Shown in pieces: positions 9,350 to 17,187 of a stretch of 62,667 bases of DNA; within the stretch, counting starts at the first letter, position 1; every line of letters starts with the position of its first letter. Under the pieces are notes generated by a model. The model worked only from the letters and a program-made list of their open reading frames with translations. It made no database searches and had not been told where the DNA came from. A program made the translations under genes and the position numbers. The stretch covers positions 1 to 62,667 of the forward strand of contig JANXEK010000008.1 of NCBI GenBank assembly GCA_025058595.1. Reading direction: 5' to 3'. The DNA is from Candidatus Bathyarchaeota archaeon. Its GTDB lineage: Archaea; Thermoproteota; CALKCG01; B24; DRYS01.

Positions 9350-9766
9350 ATGGATGAACTAGGTAAAGCTATAACGAAACTGGATAGGAGGATCAGAGAT
9401 ATCGAGAAGCTTCATAAAGCTGTAGAGCTATACCTCAAGGTAGACCCGTATAGGCTTCTCCATGGAGTAGTAAACCTAGATAAACTACCGCCGGAGAAAC
9501 GTAGGAAGCTTCTAGTCGAAGCACGAACGCTGTTGAGATATATCAATTCAGAATCTGGAGTACATGTAAACCCCGGGTTAGAGGATAACTTGCTACTCTT
9601 AGCATGGCTCCTAATACTATTCCCCGAGCCGTTTCTGAGCGATGCTGCAGGACTCGGGGTTATAGGCTTATGGCTTTTGATTAAGAAGGCGAAAGGCGAG
9701 CGGATAGATCTATCTACGATTAAATACTCGTTGAAACGTGGGATGGAGATGTTGAAGAAACATTAG
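9350..9766 (+). CDS. Small membrane-associated protein of unknown function
   Basis: 138 aa, not recognised. The N-terminal 40 residues are highly charged and helical (KAITKLDRRIRDIEKLHKAV), probably a coiled coil. A hydrophobic hairpin at about residues 80-112 (NLLLLAWLLILFPEPF and LGVIGLWLLIKKAKG) looks like two membrane segments separated by a short acidic turn, followed by a basic tail ending MEMLKKH. The gene stands alone between divergent aIF2-beta and metG. The coding call rests on an intact frame with an ATG and codon use like its neighbours. Confidence 0.7.
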   Translation: MDELGKAITKLDRRIRDIEKLHKAVELYLKVDPYRLLHGVVNLDKLPPEKRRKLLVEARTLLRYINSESGVHVNPGLEDNLLLLAWLLILFPEPFLSDAAGLGVIGLWLLIKKAKGERIDLSTIKYSLKRGMEMLKKH

Positions 9767-9867
9767 AGCAGCAGGATTACCATACACATCCCCTCTTAGA
9801 CGGAGAGGATAAGCCATACCTACTCTATCACGGTTGTATCCTCCTAGATATCGTACGGGGGAAGGGA

Positions 9868-9884
9868 GAAATATTTACTTAAAC
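9868..9884 (+). promoter_or_regulatory. Candidate TATA element for metG
   Basis: AAATATTTACTTAAACC-type AT-rich block about 42-55 bp before the GTG at 9926, in the 160-bp gap after the previous gene. Confidence 0.4.
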
Positions 9885-9925
9885 CCTGATGATATCCTGT
9901 AGACACGCAGAGAGAATGCTATAGG

Positions 9926-11614
9926 GTGGGGGTGTTTAGCGAGCTGAATAGACGTGTATTGATAACGGCGGCTCTCCCGTATGTATATGCGCCGAGGCAT
10001 TTCGGCCACCTAGCGGGAGCATACCTTCCGGCGGATATATATGCTAGGTTCAGGAGGCTTATGGGGGATGACGTACTCTTCGTCTGTGGGACGGATGAGA
10101 ATGCGGCTTCTGTGATCTTAGAGGCTTTAAGGCAGGGGTTAACCCCTAAGGAGCTATGCGATAAGTACTACGAAATACAGAAGGATGTTTTCGAGAAGCT
10201 AGCTATAAGCTTCGATATATACTCTAGAACTTCTAAGCCTATACACTACGAAACAGTTAGAGAGTTCTACGGAAACCTATATCTTAAGGGCTACGTATAT
10301 CCTAGGGAGATTACGCAGCTCTACTGTCCTAACTGTAAGAAGCCTCTACCAGATAGGTTCGTTAGAGGTGTATGCCCGTATTGCGGAGCAGAGGATCAGT
10401 ATGGGGATGTATGCGAGGTTTGCGGTAGATGGTATGAAGCATGGGAGCTGGTAAACCCGAGATGTAGCCTATGCGGAGCTAAACCGGTGGAGCAGAAGAC
10501 GGTACACTGGTTTCTGAAGCTTTCAGCTCTAACGGAAGATGTGTTGAGATATGTAGAGCCGAAGAAGAATTGGAGGAAGGCGACATACAATAAGACTATA
10601 GATTGGCTTAAGAAGGAGGGGTTGAAGGATAAGGATATAACGAGAGATTACGATTGGGGTCCACCAGCGCCATTCCCAGGTGTCGAAGGGCAGGTGATAT
10701 ACAACTGGGCTGAAAACCTTCTAGGATACATATCGGCTACTAAGGATTGGGCTATAGAGAAGAGCGATCCGGATGCGTGGAAGGGCTTCTGGTTAGATGG
10801 TAATACAGAGCTCTACTGCTTCATAGGTAAGGATAATCTATTCTTTCATACGATACTATTCCCAGCGCTACTTATAGCTCACGGTGGATACATTCTACCT
10901 GAGAATGTTATCGTTAACGAGTTCGTGACGTTAGAGGGGCGTAAGCTATCCACCAGTCGCGGATGGGTTGTATGGCTTCATGAGATGCTCGAATCGTTCC
11001 ATCCGGATATTATAAGATTCTACGCGGCGAGGATAGCTCCTGAATTCAGGGATAGCGATTTTAAGTGGAGCGATTTCATGTCTAAGGTTAACGATGAGTT
11101 GATAGGGAACCTAGCTAACTTCCTCTATAGGACGTTGACGTTAACATATAAACTGTTTAACGGAGAAGTACCGGATCCAGGGATACTAGCAGATGAGGAT
11201 GAAGCGTATCTAGATGAGGTTGATAAGTTGATCGTGAGGGTTGAGAGGAGTCTAGAGAACTTCAGGTTTAAGGAGGGGCTTTCGATCATACTCTCACTCT
11301 CCGCTCTCGGGAATAGGTTACTTAACGAAAGGGAGCCTTGGAGGGGTGCTAAGGATGAAGCTGCTAGAACATTGTATGTAGCGTTACAGATAATCTATAA
11401 GCTTAGCATCCTACTATCCATGTATCTACCGTATACTGCGATCGAGCTTAGGAGGATACTCGGGTTGAGCGAGCAGGCTAGGTGGGATGAACTCTACGCT
11501 AAGCTTAAACCAGGTGTTAAGATAGGTAAGCCGAGGATATTCTTCGAGAGGATATCGAGGGAGGATATAGAGGGGGAGGAAGCTAAGCTTAAGGTGAGAA
11601 TTACTGAGAGTTAA
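9926..11614 (+). CDS. metG: Methionyl-tRNA synthetase
   Basis: 562 aa. Class I signatures are HFGH (residues 25-28, the HIGH motif) and KLSTSR near residue 340 (the KMSKS motif). Between them are the zinc knuckles of the MetG1 type, with CPNC, CPYC, CEVC and CSLC pairs at about residues 134-190. The anticodon-binding helical domain fills the C-terminus, ending near residue 560. No C-terminal EMAP/tRNA-binding domain is present. The start is GTG within a G-rich context (TAGGGTGGGGGTG); a second GTG two codons later is equally possible. The following PHP gene begins before or just at the stop. Confidence 0.96.
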   Translation: MGVFSELNRRVLITAALPYVYAPRHFGHLAGAYLPADIYARFRRLMGDDVLFVCGTDENAASVILEALRQGLTPKELCDKYYEIQKDVFEKLAISFDIYSRTSKPIHYETVREFYGNLYLKGYVYPREITQLYCPNCKKPLPDRFVRGVCPYCGAEDQYGDVCEVCGRWYEAWELVNPRCSLCGAKPVEQKTVHWFLKLSALTEDVLRYVEPKKNWRKATYNKTIDWLKKEGLKDKDITRDYDWGPPAPFPGVEGQVIYNWAENLLGYISATKDWAIEKSDPDAWKGFWLDGNTELYCFIGKDNLFFHTILFPALLIAHGGYILPENVIVNEFVTLEGRKLSTSRGWVVWLHEMLESFHPDIIRFYAARIAPEFRDSDFKWSDFMSKVNDELIGNLANFLYRTLTLTYKLFNGEVPDPGILADEDEAYLDEVDKLIVRVERSLENFRFKEGLSIILSLSALGNRLLNEREPWRGAKDEAARTLYVALQIIYKLSILLSMYLPYTAIELRRILGLSEQARWDELYAKLKPGVKIGKPRIFFERISREDIEGEEAKLKVRITES

Positions 11615-12269
11615 GCTAGATCTACATGTGCATACCGTTAAGTCTGGAGATTCATCGATAGATATACCTAGCCTAATAGCCTATGCTGAAGTGAAGGGTC
11701 TAGATGGGGTGGCTATCACCGATCACAACGTCGCACCAACCCTTAGCTTGATCGAGGAGATCGGTAGGAGGATTATGGTTATACCTGGGTTAGAGGTGAA
11801 AACAGAGGTCGGACACATGATAGGGTTAGGTATTACTGGTATCGAGATCTCTGGTAAAGTCTATGCTCAAAGCTTCATCGACTATATGCATAGATTGGGA
11901 GGGATAGTTGTCTTAGCTCATCCAAACCCTATGAGGATGAATGACTCCATGTATACGAAGCTATCTAGGGTGGATTGCGTAGAAGTCCTTAATGCATCTC
12001 TAAGACCGTATAAGATAGCTTATGCTAGAAACTATATGTTAGCGGAGACGCTAAAAGCATCTAAGCTCGGCGGAAGCGATAGCCATATACCGTATACGAT
12101 AGGAGATGCATACACGATAGTCGAATGCGATGATCAAGATTGGAGGGATGCAGTCGAAGCCATATCCGCTGGGCTATGTAGACCGGCTGGTAGGGCTTCC
12201 AGCCTATCATCGAGGGTTTTGAGGATGTTACTCAAACTATCCAGCCTATCCTCGACGCTAGGCTTCTAA
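11604..12269 (+). CDS. PHP-domain metal-dependent phosphoesterase
   Basis: The protein contains the PHP motifs DLHVHT (metal-binding HxH), ITDHN, IPGLEVKTEVGHMIGLGI, LAHPNP and GGSDSHIPYTIGDAYTIV. It is therefore a trinuclear-metal phosphoesterase of the PHP family (TrpH/YciV-like; substrate unknown, about 220 aa). The only in-frame GTG (11628) would cut off the first metal-binding His (KLDLH). No ATG, GTG or TTG lies between the in-frame TGA at 11595 and that point. A CTG at 11604 has GGTGA 6 nt upstream and restores the complete motif, so a CTG start inside the metG 3' end is proposed. The 3' end overlaps the convergent TIM-barrel gene by 38 bp. Confidence 0.75.
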   Translation: MRVKLDLHVHTVKSGDSSIDIPSLIAYAEVKGLDGVAITDHNVAPTLSLIEEIGRRIMVIPGLEVKTEVGHMIGLGITGIEISGKVYAQSFIDYMHRLGGIVVLAHPNPMRMNDSMYTKLSRVDCVEVLNASLRPYKIAYARNYMLAETLKASKLGGSDSHIPYTIGDAYTIVECDDQDWRDAVEAISAGLCRPAGRASSLSSRVLRMLLKLSSLSSTLGF

Positions 12270-13074
12270 CTTTATCTAAACTCATCTTCAGATAGTCTCT
12301 ATCCTTAGAGAAGACTTCTAACGTTACCGTTCCACTATACCCATAGCTTCTCAGAGTCTTGAACACTTCATCCCAATCTATCGAGCCTACACCTATAGGT
12401 AGATGTAGATCCCAGCCTTTAGAAGCTGATCCACCTATATTATCAGATATATGGATATGTAGAAGCTTATCCCCAGGTCTAAACCTATCTAGGAAGACTG
12501 CTAGGTCGAGGGATTCTACATCCAGGTTAGCATGAGCTACATCGAGGTGGAAGCCTACATCCGCTTCATCCACCATCCTAACATACTCATCTATACGCCA
12601 CATCCGGCCTCCATCCATATTCTCGACCACAACCCTCATACCGTTATCTAGAGCTCTACGACCCACCTCCCTGAGAGATTCTATGAGAGCTTCTAGCAGC
12701 TTAGATCTATACGGCTGCCTACGGTATATGCTTGAAGCTAGAAGGAACGGGTGGAACGTAACCTTCTCTACATCTAGCTTTGCAAGTATATCTACCGCCT
12801 CCAAAGCTTCCTCTACGAAAACCTTACGTATACGTTCATATGGATGAGCCAACTCTAGAAACCAAGCCGTATGACCCACTATCTGAAGATCGTAGCATGA
12901 AACCTCATCCTTTATAGCCGTCAACCTATCCATTATATCCTTAGCTAGGGATCTAGGACCCTCCACCGTGAGATCCATATAATCGAATCCGAGTGAAGCT
13001 GTAGATCTAACCTCCTCTACGATATCTCTAGACGGATCGTTCATAGCTCCGAAGATCATCTTCATAAAGATCAC
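12232..13074 (-). CDS. Sugar phosphate isomerase/epimerase (AP-endonuclease-2 TIM barrel)
   Basis: 280 aa. The xylose-isomerase-like TIM barrel is recognised by its strand-end metal ligands: VTFHPFLLAS near residue 104, VVVENMDGG near 148 (Glu), FHLDVAHANL near 173 (Asp, His), LLHIHISDN near 203 and TVTLEVFSKD near 256 (Glu). Substrate cannot be told; members include hexulose-phosphate and keto-acid epimerases as well as endonuclease IV. Codons 1-4 (MIFMKM) offer alternative starts. It is the first of three such TIM barrels in the window. Confidence 0.85.
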   Translation of the reverse strand: MIFMKMIFGAMNDPSRDIVEEVRSTASLGFDYMDLTVEGPRSLAKDIMDRLTAIKDEVSCYDLQIVGHTAWFLELAHPYERIRKVFVEEALEAVDILAKLDVEKVTFHPFLLASSIYRRQPYRSKLLEALIESLREVGRRALDNGMRVVVENMDGGRMWRIDEYVRMVDEADVGFHLDVAHANLDVESLDLAVFLDRFRPGDKLLHIHISDNIGGSASKGWDLHLPIGVGSIDWDEVFKTLRSYGYSGTVTLEVFSKDRDYLKMSLDKVRSLASRIGWIV

Positions 13075-13234
13075 CTTGATGAGAGGAAGAGATAGACGAT
13101 ATAAATCCTTCTCTATGAAGATACTGTAAACCTCTACATAGATTACGATAACTCTACAGGCTTCGAGGAACCTATAACCGAGCTAACGGTGAAACTAAAC
13201 CTTATTATGAAGGTTTAAGAGATAATTGCTAGAA

Positions 13235-13307
13235 GCCGGGGTGGCTGAGAGGCGTAGGCGGCGGGCTGCAGACCCGCATCACAGGGGTTCGAATCCCCTC
13301 CCCGGCT
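13235..13307 (+). tRNA. tRNA-Cys (GCA)
   Basis: Acceptor stem GCCGGGG/CCCCGGC with discriminator T, anticodon stem GCGGG/CCCGC with loop CTGCAGA giving anticodon GCA, and T arm AGGGG-TTCGAAT-CCCCT. 73 nt, no intron, CCA not encoded. A TATA-like CCTTATTATG block at about 13199-13209 precedes it by some 25-35 bp. Confidence 0.93.
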
Positions 13308-13714
13308 CTACGGAGCCATGATTTCCGACTAGCTTCAGCGATCGAGTAGACAACTCCTATGATATACTTAATCGAATCGTGTATAGAGGAGGGATAGGCT
13401 ACCCCCCGGGGGGTAGACCATGAATATTTCCATACCTCCGCCATTAATAATCACCTAAAAATCCATACTAAACATCTTCTATAAAGGTTATGATCGAGGT
13501 TTAAGATCGTGGAAGGTTTAAGGAAGCTTAAAGATATTATAGATACTTCTATATAGCGTGAATGGAGCCTCCTCGTATCAAATCAATATATTCTAGAAGT
13601 AAATTCTGTATAACGCTATAACCTATAGCTGTAACTTCGCTAGTCGAACTTTTAGAAACATAAAACATAAGTATATAGGGTTTAACTAGCGTTCTAAGCT
13701 TAACGTCTAGGAGA
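13308..13714. other. Intergenic region with an 18-bp perfect palindrome
   Basis: 407 bp without a supportable gene. It holds the palindrome at 13399-13416, an AT-rich second half and the promoter of the following oxidoreductase (TATA-like AAGTATATAG at about 13669-13678). Short frames in it lack family features. Confidence 0.6.
13399..13416. repeat. Perfect palindrome CTACCCCCCGGGGGGTAG
   Basis: Eighteen bases equal to their own reverse complement, with an all-GC core of six C and six G. It lies between tRNA-Cys and the first carbohydrate gene, in sequence otherwise near 40 percent GC. It could be a dimeric-regulator operator or a cruciform; there is no loop, so a simple RNA hairpin terminator is unlikely. 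Confidence 0.6.
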
Positions 13715-13723
13715 GTGGTATTT

Positions 13724-14893
13724 ATGTCGAAGATCCTATCTTTAGGTTTAATCGGTTGTGGAGGTATCTCTGCTTCTCATGTAAACGGGTTGAAGGAGCT
13801 GTATACTCATGGGCTCAAAGTGGTACGGGTTGATGCTGTATGCGATATCGCTCTAGAGAATGCTGAGAGGAGGGCTGAAGAGATAGCGTTAATCCAAGGG
13901 TTTAAACCTAGAGTATACTCTAGCCTAGAGGATATGTTTTCTAAGGAATCCTTAGAAGCCGTGGATATATGTCTACCGCACGATCAGCATCATAGCATCG
14001 CTATACGCTGCTTAGAGGAGGATCTACATGTACTTATAGAGAAGCCTCTAGCTATAACGATGAGAGCTGCTAAGCTTATCATAGATAAAGCTACATCTAA
14101 GAGTAGGATTCTAGCCGTAGCTGAGAATTATCGTAGAACACCCGATAACCGTACGGTTAAATGGATCATGGATCAGCATATGATAGGAGAGCCTAGGATG
14201 ATATTCTGGTTAGGTTTAAGCTGGAATCCTAAACCTTGGGGTTGGAGAGAGAATAAATTTAAAGCTGGTGGAAGCTGGGTTTTCGATGGAGGTGTACATA
14301 TAGCGGATATAGATCGATACCATCTTGGAAGGGAGGCTGTAGAGGTTTATGCTAAGAATAGGATATTCGAACCATTTAAGGATGGAGTGGAATCCACCGT
14401 CGACGATGCTACCCTAGCTATAATCGAGTATGAGGGCGACGTATACGCTCAATGGTCTTGGTCTCGCATAGCTCCAGGCTACCCGTTGAATCTCAGAGTG
14501 ATATACGGATCTAGAGGATCGATATACATGCCTGGCCTAACAAACTTCCCGTCAGGATATGTTAGGATACAGATAGATGGATACGTAGAGGAGAGGAGTA
14601 TAAGCTTCATCAGAAGCGAAGCTATAAAAGCTATCAAACCAGAGATTCTCGAAGAAATGTTTCCTAGAGGTATCACAGATTCATTCGCTATAGAGATATA
14701 CGATTTCTATAGATCTATCGTATATGGGCTTAAACCTGAAGTCGATGGAATCGAAGCATATAGGGATATGGCTATACCCCTAGCCTTCTACGAATCCGCT
14801 AAGCTCGGCGAACCGGTTAAGGTTAAAGATGTAGAGGGATTAAAGGTTGAAGAGTATCAAGCGGAGATAAACGAGTATCTAGGTTTAAGATAA
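13724..14893 (+). CDS. Gfo/Idh/MocA family NAD(P)-dependent oxidoreductase
   Basis: About 390 aa. The N-terminal Rossmann fold is marked by LGLIGCGGISASHVNGL, then VDICLPHDQHHSIAIRCLEED and VLIEKPLAIT (the E-K-P signature, near residue 108). A catalytic-domain FDGGVHIADIDRYHLG follows near 185. Family enzymes oxidise or reduce sugars, inositols and their derivatives. A GTG at 13715 would add three codons; ATG 13724 is preferred because TAGGAG lies a workable distance upstream. It opens the carbohydrate block, converging on a second family member. Confidence 0.88.
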   Translation: MSKILSLGLIGCGGISASHVNGLKELYTHGLKVVRVDAVCDIALENAERRAEEIALIQGFKPRVYSSLEDMFSKESLEAVDICLPHDQHHSIAIRCLEEDLHVLIEKPLAITMRAAKLIIDKATSKSRILAVAENYRRTPDNRTVKWIMDQHMIGEPRMIFWLGLSWNPKPWGWRENKFKAGGSWVFDGGVHIADIDRYHLGREAVEVYAKNRIFEPFKDGVESTVDDATLAIIEYEGDVYAQWSWSRIAPGYPLNLRVIYGSRGSIYMPGLTNFPSGYVRIQIDGYVEERSISFIRSEAIKAIKPEILEEMFPRGITDSFAIEIYDFYRSIVYGLKPEVDGIEAYRDMAIPLAFYESAKLGEPVKVKDVEGLKVEEYQAEINEYLGLR

Positions 14894-14903
14894 CACCTCC
14901 TAT

Positions 14904-16055
14904 TCAACGATATACGATCTCCATCCTCCTCCCCATCCTCGCAGATTCTATTATCGCATCGCATACCTCTGCACAACGATACCCATCCTCAAAGGTAGCG
15001 CCATACGGCTCTATAGGTTTATCCTCGACTAAGCATCGTAGGAAGTGGTAGAGTTCGTTCACGAATGTATGCTCCCACCCGATTATATGGCCTGAAGGCC
15101 AATAAGCCCTTATAAACGGGTGCACATCAGATTCTGTAACGAGTATCTCCCTCCAACCCTCCGTAGCTTTCTCTCCTACGATGTACATCCTCAACTCGTT
15201 CAACCTCTCAAGATTGAATTCTATAGAACCCTTCTCACCGTTTATCTCGAAGCAATTATAATTCTTATGTCCGGTAGCAAACCTACTAGCCTCCAACGTA
15301 CCTATAGCTCCGTTCTCAAACTCTAACGTCGCAGCGAATGCATCATCGACGGTAACCCTCCCCCTCTTCGACGGATCACTCTCGAGAGGTCTCTCCTCGA
15401 TAAACGTCCTAGTTACACCATTAACAGCTTTAACCTCCCCTACCAGGAACCTCGCTAGATCGATTATATGGCTTCCAAGATCACCTAGAGCACCCGACCC
15501 AGCATCCTCCACCCTAAGCCTCCATACCAATGGGAAGCTTGGATCCACTATCCAGTCCTGAAGGTAATGTGCTCTGAAATGGTATATACGGCCTAGTACA
15601 CCATCCTCTATAAGTCTACGAGCAAGCATAACAGCAGGTACGAATCTATAGTTGAACGCACACATAGCTTTAACACCAGTCCTACGAGCTACATCCCTCA
15701 TATCCATAGCCTCGGAAGCGTTACGTGCTAGAGGCTTCTCGCATACGATATGCTTCCCCTCCTCCATAGCCTCTATGCACGGATCCCTATGCATATTGTT
15801 AGGTAAACCGTTATCCACGATCTCGACTTCAGGATCTTTAACAGCCTGCCTCCAATCGGTCGTATACCTCCTATACCCATACCTTAAAGCAGCCTCTCTA
15901 ACACGCTCCCCGCTCCTACCATATATAGTAACCAGTCTAGGTATAGCCGGCGGAGGCCAGAAGAATAGGGGTATATCCCTCCATGCATGGCTATGAGCTT
16001 TACCCATAAAAGCATATCCAAGCATAGCTACACCTACTTCCCTAAGACTAGACAT
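14904..16055 (-). CDS. Gfo/Idh/MocA family NAD(P)-dependent oxidoreductase
   Basis: 383 aa. Rossmann motif VAMLGYAFMGKAHSHAW, then IVDNGLPNNMHRDPCIEAMEEG and IVCEKPLARNASEA (EKP signature near residue 102). The C-terminal domain has GSGALGDLGSHIIDLARFL near residue 195, typical of myo-inositol/glucose-fructose dehydrogenase relatives. It is convergent with the previous oxidoreductase (10-bp gap) and divergent from the TIM-barrel gene at 16167, with AT-rich promoter-like sequence between them. The two oxidoreductases differ greatly in sequence, so they are not a recent duplication. Confidence 0.9.
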   Translation of the reverse strand: MSSLREVGVAMLGYAFMGKAHSHAWRDIPLFFWPPPAIPRLVTIYGRSGERVREAALRYGYRRYTTDWRQAVKDPEVEIVDNGLPNNMHRDPCIEAMEEGKHIVCEKPLARNASEAMDMRDVARRTGVKAMCAFNYRFVPAVMLARRLIEDGVLGRIYHFRAHYLQDWIVDPSFPLVWRLRVEDAGSGALGDLGSHIIDLARFLVGEVKAVNGVTRTFIEERPLESDPSKRGRVTVDDAFAATLEFENGAIGTLEASRFATGHKNYNCFEINGEKGSIEFNLERLNELRMYIVGEKATEGWREILVTESDVHPFIRAYWPSGHIIGWEHTFVNELYHFLRCLVEDKPIEPYGATFEDGYRCAEVCDAIIESARMGRRMEIVYR

Positions 16056-16166
16056 ATATAGCCACCTAGATAGGTTACATTATACTGTAGCTCATTTAAA
16101 ACTGTCGGAATCACAATTTATTCTGAACCGTAAAATCTTAATACTCTCACCATGTAAAACTATGGT

Positions 16167-17144
16167 ATGGTGGTATCTATGGTTATGAAGATAGGATTCC
16201 TAACCGTAGCGTTCAACGACTGGTCTCTAGAGAAGGTCTTAGACCATGTATCTAGGCTTGGATACGAAGCTGTAGAGCTTGCAGCATGGAGGGCTAGCAA
16301 CCATCTAAACCTGGATAAGATCCTATCTGGAGGTGCAAGCGAGCTTACGAGGATCGTTAAATCTAGAGGTCTATTCATCTCTGCTCTAAGCAATCATCTA
16401 GAATCCCAGCTCGTATTAGGGCCTCATGATAGCTCTACAGATGAATGGTTTAAAGGTGCATCTGAAGAGAAGATAGCGTATGGCATCAAACGTACGAAGA
16501 TGACGATAGAAGCTGCAAGCCTCCTAGATGTACCCGTCGTATGCGGCTTCGTAGGTCATCCGAACTGGGGTTCATGGTATATATTCCCGCCTGCATACGA
16601 GAAGATGTGGGATAGCTATTGGAAGCTATTCGAGGAGAGATGGTGTGAGATACTAGATTTCGCATCTGAACATAAAGTTAGATTCGCTCATGAAGTCCAT
16701 CCGCAGGAGATGGCTTACAACCTATACACAGCTAAGAAAGCTATGGAAGTTGTTAAACGGGAGAATTTCGGTTTCAACTTCGATCCAAGCCATCTAGTAT
16801 GGCAGGGTATAGATCCAGTAGTATTCATACATGAGATCGGGGGTAGAATATACCATGTACATGCTAAAGATGTAGAGGTTGTTAAAGAAGCCATAGCTTC
16901 CGACGGAGTCCTATCGACAGGATCGTGGATGAGGAGAGGTAGAGGCATGAGGTTTAGAGTACCTGGCTGGGGTGATGTGAATTGGCGTCGAGTTATCACA
17001 GCATTGGTAGAAATAGGCTACGATTACGTCCTATCGTTCGAGCATGAGGATCCAGTTATGTCCCCAGAGGATGGTGTCGAGAAAGCTATAACGTATCTAA
17101 AGCCTCTGATAATAAAGAAGCCTCTCGAACGTGTTTGGTGGTAG
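16167..17144 (+). CDS. Sugar phosphate isomerase/epimerase, IolE/hydroxypyruvate-isomerase-like TIM barrel
   Basis: Up to 325 aa. Strand-end motifs are YEAVELAAWRASNHLNL (near 30), VVCGFVGHPNWGSWY (near 130), VRFAHEVHPQEMAYN (Glu and His ligands), NFGFNFDPSHLVWQGIDP (Asp and His), IYHVHAKDVEV and YVLSFEHEDPVMS (final Glu). The pattern fits the IolE-like branch. Three in-frame ATGs (16167, 16179, 16185) begin the frame. ATG 16179 has GGTGG five bases upstream and may be the real start. It leads a rightward run with the ThDP enzyme and the iron alcohol dehydrogenase, so these are likely one catabolic unit. Confidence 0.88.
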   Translation: MVVSMVMKIGFLTVAFNDWSLEKVLDHVSRLGYEAVELAAWRASNHLNLDKILSGGASELTRIVKSRGLFISALSNHLESQLVLGPHDSSTDEWFKGASEEKIAYGIKRTKMTIEAASLLDVPVVCGFVGHPNWGSWYIFPPAYEKMWDSYWKLFEERWCEILDFASEHKVRFAHEVHPQEMAYNLYTAKKAMEVVKRENFGFNFDPSHLVWQGIDPVVFIHEIGGRIYHVHAKDVEVVKEAIASDGVLSTGSWMRRGRGMRFRVPGWGDVNWRRVITALVEIGYDYVLSFEHEDPVMSPEDGVEKAITYLKPLIIKKPLERVWW

Positions 17145-17187
17145 ATAGAAGGCTGATCAACCCATAACTATCGCATAACTAGTAGGA

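Noticed and set aside
13229-13444. 71-codon minus-strand frame across tRNA-Cys
   Set aside because: It runs antisense through the tRNA and has no family features.
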